From: Myrica gale
Lineage: Eukaryota > Streptophyta > Magnoliopsida > Fagales > Myricaceae
Direction of reading: 5' to 3'
DNA: 64,000 nt
NCBI GenBank assembly: GCA_963930655.1
Contig: OZ005601.1
Location: forward strand, 28,024,921-28,088,920
The notes beneath the pieces were generated by a model. The model worked only from the letters and a program-made list of their open reading frames with translations. It was not told the DNA's origin and ran no database searches. Of the stretch, positions 54,611 to 64,000 are shown in pieces. The position numbers were made by a program, and so were the translations under genes. The stretch's first letter is position 1; each line of letters begins with the position of its first letter.

Positions 54611-57600
54611 ATGGGTAGGGGTCGCGTTGGTGGGGTTTTGGTTGTGTTGTTGGGGGTGTGGTTGTTGGGACTTGGTGTCGAAGGGCACCCGCACGAGGAT
54701 CTGGTGGTGAGGCTGCCTGGACAACCTGAGGTTGGGTTCAGGCAGTATGCTGGGTATGTTGATGTGGATGTCAAGGCCGGGAGGAGCCTGTTTTACTATT
54801 TTGTTGAGGCAGACAAAGACCCCGACAAGAAACCCCTCACCCTCTGGCTCAATGGAGGTTGGTTCCCATGCTCCTGTTCAGCCTCCTGATCATGTGCGAA
54901 CAATGGAATGTCTAGTCCGATGGCATTGCCAGGATATGATGTTTTCCAATTGGATACTAGAACTTTTTAGATAGGGCGACTTCTACTTTTCTCATAGTGT
55001 ACTTCTGGAGTCTTGTGCTTACTCTCCTTTCCAATGTGGAAAGTTATTTCTCACTTTTTCGTTCTTTTGGAAGGATTCATCCTCTTCTTCCCCATACGCT
55101 TGTGTTTTGGTTTTCTTTGAGGTTATTGACACTATTCTTTTTATCCGGGGTGGTTTTCTTTTCAAGATGCAGTTGAGGTGTTTTGTCTCTTCAATAATGC
55201 ACTGGGACTCTTAACAACAGGCACTTGATCTTCAACCTTTGGAAAATAATTAAAAAAAAATTGTGTCTATGGAAAAACTGTCTTTGCATTTAGGCAATAA
55301 ACAACTTCTGTCTTTACACGTAATGTTTCTGAGGATGATCCTTTCCGTTGAAGTTTCTGCTGATCCTTTTACTGGTTATAACAGCGAATAGAAAAGAATT
55401 GTAATCTTGTTTCCCCAGATCTTCCAACTGAAGTTATGGGCTTGATAAGGATGCAAAAGCATGAAAAACTTCTTAATTTCATCTGTCAACCAGTGAAAAT
55501 TACAAAAAGCGAAAGAGGAAAGTAAAGATGAGACAGAGATAGCTGTGAAACTTCAATTGTCTCTAAGGCGCCGAGACAACAAAATCAATGATAGGAATTT
55601 TCTGTATTCAGGTCCAGGTTGTTCTTCTATTGGTGGAGGTGCATTTACGGAGTTGGGTCCATTTTATCCTAGAGGAGATGGTCGAGGTCTTCGAAGGAAT
55701 TCAATGTCATGGAATAAAGGTAAGTTGCACTGCATGTAACCTGGAAGTTTTAGTTATTTGGTTGGTAGCGTGGAGTATGGGCTTCTTTCTGTCTTCATTT
55801 TTAAACTCTAATACTAAGGCGCTTAGGAGGTATAGATTTTGATACTGATGTAATCCATGTAAGTAATTTGTTTTCTTCCATTTTGCAGCATCAAATCTCC
55901 TCTTTGTTGAGTCTCCTGCTGGAGTAGGATGGTCATACTCAAACACAAGTTCAGATTATACTTCTGGAGATGCATCAACTGGTAAAGTGCATATCACATA
56001 ACTTCTTTTCTACAAAAGTCGTCCAACTTCGGTTTGCTCAAAGCTCAATCTCTTATTTTTGGCAGCTAGAGACATGCGTTTATTTATGTTGCAATGGTAC
56101 AAGAAGTTCCCAGACCTGAAATCCAGAGAACTGTTTCTCACCGGAGAAAGCTATGCAGGTTTGACAAACATTATTCAGAGTTCCATTCGATATCTGATTT
56201 TTTTTTTCTTGCGACTCCTACAGTGGAGTATTTCAAGACTTAATCTCTTGATTGGAACATGTGAACAGAAGAGAATATCGGTTCCTAGAGGGACCTATCT
56301 TCTTCTCTCTTATTCCATAGGTTAACTTACAGTACAGTTAATGAAAGTGAACAGCTCAATTCAAAATAAATTTCTCATCCCTGTTTTTGCCTCTTTCCCA
56401 TCATGCTTTATCAGTTTCTGCTGGTTCCTTTTATGTTTAATGGTCAGATTCTGTAGGTTCCTTAAATGATTAAATGTCCTTGTACAGGGCATTACATACC
56501 CCAATTGGCTATTGCTCTACTTGACCATAATTCACACTCAACTGGTTTCAAGTTCAACATCAAAGGGCTGGCTGTAAGAAAAAATTAAGCATTTTCATTG
56601 ATATCCCAGAGTTTCTTGACAACAAAAAGTCCTTCTCGTTTTTATTTTTATTTTTCCATTTTTAATCCGTATCATGCTGATGTTGTGCAATTTATCTAAT
56701 TTGCTTACCTGTTCTGCTCCGGTTAGATTGGGAATCCACTCTTAAGACTTGATCGAGATATTCCAGCTACTTACGAATACTTTTGGTCTCACGGAATGAT
56801 CTCTGATGAAATTGGACTTACCATCATGAACGATTGTGATTTTGATGATTATGTCTTTGGAAGTCCTCACAATGTAACAGAGTCATGCGAAAACGCGATA
56901 AATGAAGCAAACCACATCGTTGGTGATTATATAAACAATTATGATGTGATCCTTGATGTTTGTTACCCATCTTTAGTGGAACAAGAGCTGAGATTGAAGA
57001 AAATGGTATTGGATATTGTTCTGTGTTATAGATTTTCATTGGCCCTTCTTCATTGTCATTCTGTTTTCGTTGTTACATTCTTTTCATCCCTTTTCTGCAG
57101 GCTACGAAGATTAGTTTTGGAGTTGATGTTTGTATAACCTATGAAAGACGCTTCTATTTCAACCTTCCTGAAGTTCAGAGGGCTCTTCATGCCAATCGCA
57201 CAAAATTGCCTTATGGCTGGTCCATGTGCAGTGGGTAAGAAATCCATGCAGTTTGCTTCCCTGAAACTTTGGGAAGAAAAGAAAGGAATTTTTCTTCCTC
57301 TAAGATGATTTTAACATTTTGTCGTTCTTATATCTCATGAAAGCCCTTATTAAGTATTCATAAGAATAATATTCTGTAAATTGTTACAACTTGCAAAGAT
57401 GGTCTAACTGATACTCGCACTTTTTCTATTTTGCAGTATTCTAAACTATAGTGATTCTGATGGTAACCTTAATATTCTTCCCTTGCTCAAAAGAATAATC
57501 CAAAATCATATTCCAGTTTGGGTTTTCAGGTACTTTGAAGGGAATGATATACCAACAGATATGCTGATTTTAAGCTATGATAGTTTGATTGATTTTTTAT

Positions 57601-58016
57601 TGCTATATCTAATGTTATTGTTGAATTTTACCAATCCTAGTGGGGATCAAGATTCTGTTGTACCCTTGCTGGGTTCCCGGACACTCATCCGAGATCTGGC
57701 TCATGATCTGAATTTCAAGATTACCGTTCCATATGGAGCTTGGTTTCACAAAGGCCAGGTGATTATGTATTCCAATACAAATTTCTTCAGTCAGTCAAGT
57801 GTCTCTTTCTGTTTGTCATAATTCGCTGCTGCATGTTGTTTTGAGCAGGTGGGAGGTTGGGCGACAGAGTATGGTAATTTATTAACTTTTGCCACAGTAA
57901 GGGGTGCTGCACACATGGTGCCATATGCACAGCCATCAAGAGCATTGCATCTATTCAGTTCATTTGTGCGTGGCCGGAGATTGCCTAATGCAACACGCCC
58001 TTCCATTGAGGATTAA
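54611..58016 (+). CDS. serine carboxypeptidase-like protein (SCPL42/45 type, S10)
   Basis: Ten exons, 54611-54857, 55612-55719, 55889-55981, 56066-56158, 56488-56573, 56727-57005, 57101-57234, 57437-57529, 57641-57758 and 57849-58016, join in phase into 472 residues. A signal peptide opens it ([20 protein letters not shown]). Family blocks follow: [52 protein letters not shown] and [15 protein letters not shown]. The catalytic triad is present: Ser in GESYAG, Asp in SGDQDSVVP and His in GAAHMVP. S10 carboxypeptidases cleave C-terminal residues in the vacuole or apoplast, and some relatives are acyltransferases. The peptide-like GESYAG motif and overall length favour the carboxypeptidase II clade. 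All introns are GT-AG and I see no lesion. Confidence 0.95.
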
Positions 58017-59085
58017 GAAGGTTCTAACTGTCATTCACAAGGCGGTTGGAAATTTCAAAATTTTAATGATTTAATGATTCTGAAATCTCTTCCCTTCAAG
58101 GCTTGATAGGAATTGGATTTTAAGTGGGAAATAAGGAAATTGTGTTTGTGAAAAGGAGAGAATTCGAATATGTTTTTACTGGATGGACTTTCATACATCT
58201 CATTGGCTTTGCAACTTCTTTGTGATAGAGACGGAAGGATCTAGATAATGCGAGTTAATACAAATTATTATCAGAGGAAATAAGGCGATTAGGCTGAAAT
58301 TCATGGCACCTAATCAACTTCAATTAAAATCCAGATCAGGGATGTTTTCTGCATGATGAAAAACTTGGAACTGCGGAGTTCATGGAAAGCTTTCACGTGG
58401 ATAATATTAGGCTGCTTGCATTCCCCCATTAGACGGGAAAAGGTCACTTCCTGAAAAGACTTCAAAAGTGCAACCAATATGCATATCAAATATGTGCTTA
58501 GAGATATATGTTTAAGACACAATTATACAAGGCAAGGCAGGCCAAGCTTCCTAGTTTTGAGCATTCAACAAGGTCGCCGGACCTATTGTTTTGGCCAAGG
58601 GTTGGTTAATCATTGTACTTGCTTTTTACCTGGTTACATGTCGAAGCTTCTATGTGCCCACTTGCCCAAAAGCAATAAAATCTCTCAATAACATCTATCG
58701 AGAAAACATTAGATACTGATCCCTCAAACTCAGGCCTTAGTATAAATGGGGGTATAACAATTAACAAAAATGTGACACTTGCGGCATTGATTATAAAATT
58801 GCCAAATCATTTATTTGAATATTCTATAAGCCCCATTTGTTTAAAGAAAATAATGTTTCTTTTCCATTGTTTTAAGTGGGTGATCCAAACATTTTAACTG
58901 GCGGAAAGGGGACATTTTGGGGAGCACACTGCAAACTGGATCCTCAAGACCAAAGCACTACTTAACTGAAAAGACCAAATACGAAAGCTATAAGCCTTGG
59001 CGCGAACCATTTGAAAAGGCCACGTCAACAAGCACTACTTAACTGACTGACCCAACCGTCGCATGTCGAAAACCGCTCCAAGTCG
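58017..59085. other. intergenic between SCPL and PPR genes
   Basis: No domain-bearing frame. It should hold the SCPL 3' untranslated region and the PPR promoter. Confidence 0.45.
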
Positions 59086-62000
59086 ATGCGCCTCAGACCA
59101 CCCTTCCGAACAGTCCCCGTCTCCCACCCTAATTCGTTGCATCACCCTTACGAGTTCTCCACGATTCTACACGACTCCACTCAGCTGAGCTGCCATCGAG
59201 ATTCCCCTTTGGCTTCGGAAAATCGCTTACGTACCTATCTCTTGCTAGCCTGCTTACAACAATGCAAAAGAATCAAGACCCATCACCAGTTCGACGAAAT
59301 GCCTCAGCTGCTGGCTGAAGCTTCGAATACAAACAAAATTATCCATGCCCAGAGCGTAAAGCTTGGTGTTGGGTCAAAAGGGTCGCTTGGAAACGCTATT
59401 TTAGATCTTTATGCTAAGTGTGGCAATGTGGAACTCGCTGAGAAGGCATTTAACTGGCTTGAGAAGAGGGACGTATTGGCTTGGAACTCGGTTCTGTCCA
59501 TGTACTCCAGGCGGGGGTTGTTAGAACAGGTTGTTAAGACTTTTGGGTTATTGAGGAACTCTGGGGTATTTCCAAACGAGTTCACATATGCAATCGTTTT
59601 GTCCTGTTGTGCAAGATTGGTGTATGTTGAGTATGGTTGGCAAGTTCATTGTAGTGTGGTTAAGACAGGACTCGCATCAAGTACTTACTGTGAAGGTGCA
59701 CTCATTGATATGTATGCCAAGTGCAATTGTGTCAGTGATGCTCGGCAAATATTTGATGGGGCTGTGGGTTTAGACACAGTTGCTTGGACTGCCATGATTG
59801 CTGGCTATGTTCAAGCGGGTTTGCCTGAGGAGGCGCTTGAAGTTTTTGAGGAGATGCAGAAAGTAGGCCGTGTTCCAGACCAGGTGGCCTTCGTGACTGT
59901 CATAAGTGCATGCGTAAATCTTCATAGGCTTAGTGATGCATGTGAAATGTTTGCCCTGATGCCCAATCCGAATACCGTTGCATGGAATGTCATGATTTCA
60001 GGGCATGCCCAGAGAGGTTATGATGTAGAAGCAGTTAAATATTTCCTGAAAATGGGGAAGGCTGGAGTAAAATCGACAAGATCTACACTTGGAAGTGTTT
60101 TAAGTGCAATTGCGAGTTTGGGGATTCTACATTGTGGCTTGTTTGTTCATGCTCAGGCAATTAAACAGGGGTTGGATTCTAATGTCTATGTGGGCAGTTC
60201 TTTGATTAATATGTATGCTAAGTGTGAGAAGCTTGATGCTGCAAGGAAAGTGTTTGATGCTTTAGATGAGAAAAATATGGTCTTGTGGAATGCAATGCTT
60301 GGAGGTTATGCACAGAATGGGTATGCCCATGAAGTCATTAAATTGTTCTGTAACATGAAAGGATGTGGCTTCTATCCTGATGAGTTTACCTATACTAGCA
60401 TTCTAAGTGCATGTGCTTGCTTGGAATATTTAAAAATGGGTCGCCAATTGCATTCTTTTATGATCAAGAGTAGATTGTCGTCAAATTTGTTTGCGAGCAA
60501 TGCATTGATTGATATGTATGCTAAATCTGGGGCTCTGAAGGAGGCAAGGAAACAGTTTGAGCTGATAGGCAATCGGGACAACGTGTCTTGGAATGCAATT
60601 ATTGTAGGGTATGTGCAGGAGGAGGAAGAGCAGGAGGCTTTCTACATGTTTCGTAGAATGAACATGACTGGAATTGTTCCTGATGAGGTGTCCCTGGCCA
60701 GTACACTCAGTGCTTGTGCAAATGTTCAAGCACTTGGGCAAGGAAAACAACTCCATTGTGTCTTGGTTAAGTCTGGTTTGGAAACAAGCCTTTATGCTGC
60801 AAGCTCTCTTATTGACATGTACGCAAAGTGTGGGGTGATTGCAGCTGCACACAGGGTTTTCTCTTGCATGCCTGATCGAAGTGTCGTGTCCATGAATGCT
60901 ATGATTGCTGGGTATGCACAAAATAATGTAGAGGAAGCAATAGATGTGTTTCGGGAAATGCAGGCTGTAGGATTGAATCCTACCGATATCACTTTTGCAA
61001 GCATTTTAGATGCGTGTATTGGACCACTGCTAACACTGGGAATCCAAATCCACTGCCTTGCTGTAAAGTGGGGCCTTTTGTACTGTGGTGACTTATTGGA
61101 TGTCTCTCTTTTGGGCATGTATTTAAAATCGCCAAGAAAAGCTGAGGCAGAAATTCTTTTCTCAGAGTTTCCCAATCCAAAAAGCATTGTGTTATGGACC
61201 GCTGTCATTTCAGGACTTACTCAAAATGATTGCAGTGAGGAGGCTTTGCAGTTATATCAAGAAATGCATAGCGAGCATGTTCTTCCTGACCAAGCTACAT
61301 TTGCTAGCGTTCTTCGTGCATGTGCTGTATTGTCTTCTTTGAGAGTTGGTAGTGCGATCCATTGCCTCATTTTCCACACTGGGTTTGACTTAGATGAGTT
61401 AACAGGTAGTGCCCTTGTTGATATGTATGCTAAATGTGGGGATGTAAAAAGCTCTGTGCAAGTTTTTGAAGAAATGAGCTGTAAAAATGATGTTATTTCT
61501 TGGAACTCTATGATAGTGGGGTTAGCCAAAAACGGTTATGCAGAAGAGGCACTTAAGATATTTGACGAGATGAAGTACACTCATGTTCTGCCTGATGATG
61601 TCACATTCCTTGGCGTTCTCACTGCGTGTAGTCATGCAGGAAGAGTATCTGAAGGCCGTCGGGTCTTTGACACTATGGTCAATAACTATGGCATTCAGCC
61701 CAGAGTAGATCATTATGCCTGCATGGTTGATCTTTATGGCCGATGGGGTTTCCTTCAAGAAGCAGAGGAGTTTGTTGACATACTAAAATTCGAACCTCAT
61801 GCTATGATTTGGGCTACATTCCTTGGTGCTTGCAGATTACATGGTGATGACATTAGGGGGCGGCGGGCGGCTGAGGAACTCATTGAATTAGATCCCCAAA
61901 ATTCTTCATCCTATGTGCTACTTTCAAATATATATGCTGCATCAGGAAACTGGGATCGTGTTAACTTTTTGAGGAGAGAAATGAAAGACAAAGGAGTTAG

Positions 62001-62181
62001 AAAGTTGCCTGGATGTAGCTGGATTGAAGTGGGACAAAAGAAGGACTTATTTGTTGCTGGGGATAAGTCCCACGCCAGTGCTGGTGAAATCCATGCAACT
62101 CTGATGGATTTGACAGCTCTAATGAAAGAAGATGGTTATGTGACTGATACTGATTCTTTCTTGCTTGAGGAAGGGTTATAA
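59086..62181 (+). CDS. PLS-class pentatricopeptide repeat protein (E/E+), organellar
   Basis: One exon encodes 1031 residues. The N terminus (MRLRPPFRTVPVSHPNSLHH) is basic with few acids and looks like a mitochondrial targeting segment. PPR motifs fill the protein from about residue 95, with repeated strings LIDMYAKC, VAWNVMISGHAQ and PDEFTYTSILSACA. The end has E and E+ motifs (RKLPGCSWIEVGQKKDLFVA, GDKSHASAGEIHATL) and no DYW deaminase domain. E-type PLS proteins specify C-to-U editing sites in organelle transcripts, recruiting a DYW partner. Length and C-terminus resemble Arabidopsis At3g09040 (from memory). The frame is unbroken. Confidence 0.95.
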   Translation: MRLRPPFRTVPVSHPNSLHHPYEFSTILHDSTQLSCHRDSPLASENRLRTYLLLACLQQCKRIKTHHQFDEMPQLLAEASNTNKIIHAQSVKLGVGSKGSLGNAILDLYAKCGNVELAEKAFNWLEKRDVLAWNSVLSMYSRRGLLEQVVKTFGLLRNSGVFPNEFTYAIVLSCCARLVYVEYGWQVHCSVVKTGLASSTYCEGALIDMYAKCNCVSDARQIFDGAVGLDTVAWTAMIAGYVQAGLPEEALEVFEEMQKVGRVPDQVAFVTVISACVNLHRLSDACEMFALMPNPNTVAWNVMISGHAQRGYDVEAVKYFLKMGKAGVKSTRSTLGSVLSAIASLGILHCGLFVHAQAIKQGLDSNVYVGSSLINMYAKCEKLDAARKVFDALDEKNMVLWNAMLGGYAQNGYAHEVIKLFCNMKGCGFYPDEFTYTSILSACACLEYLKMGRQLHSFMIKSRLSSNLFASNALIDMYAKSGALKEARKQFELIGNRDNVSWNAIIVGYVQEEEEQEAFYMFRRMNMTGIVPDEVSLASTLSACANVQALGQGKQLHCVLVKSGLETSLYAASSLIDMYAKCGVIAAAHRVFSCMPDRSVVSMNAMIAGYAQNNVEEAIDVFREMQAVGLNPTDITFASILDACIGPLLTLGIQIHCLAVKWGLLYCGDLLDVSLLGMYLKSPRKAEAEILFSEFPNPKSIVLWTAVISGLTQNDCSEEALQLYQEMHSEHVLPDQATFASVLRACAVLSSLRVGSAIHCLIFHTGFDLDELTGSALVDMYAKCGDVKSSVQVFEEMSCKNDVISWNSMIVGLAKNGYAEEALKIFDEMKYTHVLPDDVTFLGVLTACSHAGRVSEGRRVFDTMVNNYGIQPRVDHYACMVDLYGRWGFLQEAEEFVDILKFEPHAMIWATFLGACRLHGDDIRGRRAAEELIELDPQNSSSYVLLSNIYAASGNWDRVNFLRREMKDKGVRKLPGCSWIEVGQKKDLFVAGDKSHASAGEIHATLMDLTALMKEDGYVTDTDSFLLEEGL

Positions 62182-62308
62182 AGGCTCCCATATCCATACA
62201 TGCATTAGCAAATGCCAAGTCGCAATCCTGTTTGTGTATGCTAGAGGAGAAAATGTATATTGGTGAGAATATGTTCACACAGACTGAAGGACCTTTTGGC
62301 TAAGAAGC
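62182..62308. other. short spacer after the PPR gene
   Basis: PPR 3' flank; the RNase H remnant follows at once. Confidence 0.4.
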
Positions 62309-62754
62309 ATGTGGATTAAGTTGGCTGTAAATTTTGATGTAGCAATCTGTGAGAGGTTTGCATTGGGGGCGGCAGTCATTCTCAATCCATCTGGAGAGGT
62401 AGTAGGAGCTATAACAGAGAAGATTCATGCCACCGATGCACTTGAAGGAGAAGCTAAAGCACCCCAACTGGGGATCCAGAAGGCAGTTACAAGAGAATTC
62501 AATGATATCATAGTGAAAGGGTGACTACTATTAATCAAAGCCCTAAGAATTTTCCAAAACTGGTGGAATGGCGTATACACACTCTAGTTGAAAGCATACA
62601 CCAGTGTATTCGCCATGTTAATTCTTATAATTTTTTTCTGTTAAATGCAGTGCGAATCGAGAAGTGCATTACCTTGCTTGTTGGGCTGCTTCTCAGATTG
62701 ATTCTGGAGGTTACCCTGCTGTTTTTGAGCACTACTTGGATTTGGCAATTTAGA
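62309..62754 (+). pseudogene. RNase H-like (RVT_3) remnant
   Basis: The first frame reads IKLAVNFDVAICERFALGAA, then VVGAITEKIHATDALEGEAK and QKAVTREFNDIIVKG, matching the D, E and D regions of LINE-type RNase H domains. It breaks at 62524. The next frame continues (FPKLVEWRIHTLVESIHQCI), and a third ends with CSANREVHYLACWAASQIDS and a stop at 62752-62754. So the domain is nearly complete but has at least two frame changes. Similar domains end LINE ORF2, and plants also have free-standing single-domain genes. No other LINE part lies nearby, which suggests a truncated insertion or a dead single-domain gene. Confidence 0.65.
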
Positions 62755-63575
62755 GTTCATTCACTTAACAAATGCTGATCACCTACATTTTCTTTCAGAA
62801 ATTGTTTGAAACCTGCTGTAGGTCTATTCTCCATTTTGGTTCCACATTTTCAGAGAAAAATTGCCAAGAAACTAAAACACCAATTTTAGTAATTATTTGA
62901 AAATTAGGTTACTCATTAAAATTGGGATAAACATTGCAATTAAATTCTTGACTCTTAAAGTATCTGTGTACTTGTAAAAGTTGATATATGAGCATTTAAT
63001 GCATTTATAGCTAATTTAACATGCAAGGCTTTCATTTACACTCTAAAACGGTTTCTCTAGAAGTATTTAATTCACAGCTGCTTGACTTGTTAAAACATAT
63101 GTAACGATCTGCAGTTACTGCAAGAACAACTTATTTGGCTCAGTGGAAGTTTATTTAATGAAAATGGATCTTTTGTCAGCTCCAACCAATCCATTTGCCA
63201 TCAAACATGTCTAGTTTCATCAATCTTTCCGTTTCTTTGTCAACATTTCTCCTGGAATCAAGAGTAAACGCTTCTTCTAGTTAGAATCAATGTTTCGTAA
63301 CCAAGAAGGTATACCAAGCAACCCAGGACAAGTTATATAAATGGCCAGAAACATACTCACCTCACACAGATATTTCACCTTTGCTCAAGCAGTTCCGAAT
63401 GCACCACCATTCTTCTGCCAATTTGATCTTGTCGTACTTAATAAGGCAATTAAAGGTTCACTTTCAATGTTCAGATGTTGTATTTTGGATTAATATGAAC
63501 GCACTTAGGGGAGTTTAGCTAATGGTTCATATGTGTTGACAATTGGTCAGCTTCTTGTTTGCGGCTTTTCAAAAG
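62755..63575. other. intergenic, TBL promoter side
   Basis: No gene recognised. It should contain the leader and promoter of the TBL gene. Confidence 0.4.
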
Positions 63576-64000
63576 ATGGAGGTCAGTAAACTTATTGTAT
63601 TTGGCTCATTGATGTACTTCCTCTTAGTCATAGCATTGGGATATGTGTCTTTGTTTCCCAGTTTTCACTCCGTCATACATAATTCTGGTATTCCCGAGTC
63701 CGATGGCTCTAATGGCACATGTAATGTCTTCGAGGGAAGTTGGGTCTATGATGAAAGTTACCCATTATACAATGCCTCAGAATGTCCTTTTGTCGAACGC
63801 GGTTGGAATTGCTGGGCTAATGGGCGGAAAGATAAGGACTATGCAAAATGGAGGTGGAAGCCTAAGGATTGTAATCTTACAAGGTTCAATGCACGTGACT
63901 TTCTTGAAAAGTTTCGTGGGAAAAGAGTGGTTTTTGTGGGTGATTCGTTGGGTAGAGCACAGTGGGAGTCTTTCGTATGTTTGCTTATGACAGGGGTGGA
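63576..64000 (+). CDS. TRICHOME BIREFRINGENCE-LIKE protein, N-terminal part (runs off the window)
   Basis: An ATG at 63576 opens a frame still open at the window edge (141 codons visible). A type II membrane anchor is near the start (LIVFGSLMYFLLVIALGYVS). The TBL domain follows: CNVFEGSWVYDESYPLYNAS, CPFVERGWNCWANGRKDKDY, KWRWKPKDCNL and the GDS motif VVFVGDSLGRAQWES. TBL proteins are Golgi polysaccharide O-acetyltransferases; the GDS serine is part of the catalytic triad, whose DXXH partner would lie beyond the edge. Which TBL subgroup this is cannot be decided from the part shown. Confidence 0.92.
   Translation, partial: MEVSKLIVFGSLMYFLLVIALGYVSLFPSFHSVIHNSGIPESDGSNGTCNVFEGSWVYDESYPLYNASECPFVERGWNCWANGRKDKDYAKWRWKPKDCNLTRFNARDFLEKFRGKRVVFVGDSLGRAQWESFVCLLMTGV

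Noticed and set aside
60481..60921. 146-codon minus-strand frame in the PPR gene
   Set aside because: Antisense of the intact 1031-residue PPR frame.
1..64000. CRISPR arrays, tRNA or rRNA genes
   Set aside because: No regularly spaced repeats and no tRNA or rRNA sequence recognised by eye; the window is plant nuclear DNA. A tRNA scan would settle the tRNA part.

Overview
The window is nuclear DNA of a flowering plant, most likely a eudicot. Genes have many GT-AG introns, intergenic DNA is AT-rich and full of short transposons, and the protein families are plant-specific (DUF506, GUX-type GT8, a PLS-class PPR, TBL). From memory, VPS45, GUX3 and the RimP-like gene are close neighbours on Arabidopsis chromosome 1 (around At1g77122-At1g77140), with DUF506 genes beside them. 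If so, the middle of the window is a conserved block. I cannot name the species.

Layout. 1-6.6 kb: an accessory patch with a frameshifted GRF zinc-finger ORF (+) facing minus-strand fragments of a desumoylating isopeptidase, a FAR1-type DNA-binding protein and an LRR receptor kinase. 6.6-11.2 kb: a palindrome cluster, a foldback element, a hAT-like element, a SINE and a tandem duplication. 11.3-16.7 kb: a broken DUF506 copy and an apparently intact one. 16.8-23.4 kb: two copies of the downstream flank of the intact DUF506 gene; the second is enlarged by nested elements, and the first copy shows several of their empty sites. 24.4-29.5 kb: VPS45 (-), 13 exons, 568 residues. 29.8-34.8 kb: a complete LINE insertion with 17-bp target duplications and a deleted reverse transcriptase core. 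37.1-43.2 kb: a GUX-type xylan glucuronosyltransferase (+), 4 exons, 644 residues, with two short upstream ORFs. 43.4-44.1 kb: a hAT element with a perfect 8-bp target duplication. 44.5-47.4 kb: a plastid-type RimP gene (+), 309 residues. 50.2-54.2 kb: a Mutator-like element with a perfect 9-bp target duplication that carries an intact two-exon GRF zinc-finger gene. 54.6-58.0 kb: a serine carboxypeptidase-like gene (+), 10 exons, 472 residues. 59.1-62.2 kb: an intronless PPR gene (+), 1031 residues. 62.3-62.75 kb: an RNase H remnant. 63.6 kb to the edge: the start of a TBL gene.

The host genes do unrelated jobs: vesicle fusion, xylan decoration, plastid ribosome maturation, secreted proteolysis and organelle RNA processing. 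Nothing suggests they form one pathway. GUX and TBL both belong to wall-polysaccharide biology but are 20 kb apart.

The most interesting signal is the repeated pairing of a GRF zinc-finger/coiled-coil ORF with an opposing, transposase-like or FAR1-like minus-strand reading frame, once inside a well-bounded Mutator-like element. This recalls the convergent two-gene plan of MuDR, but here the accessory protein would be a GRF zinc-finger protein.
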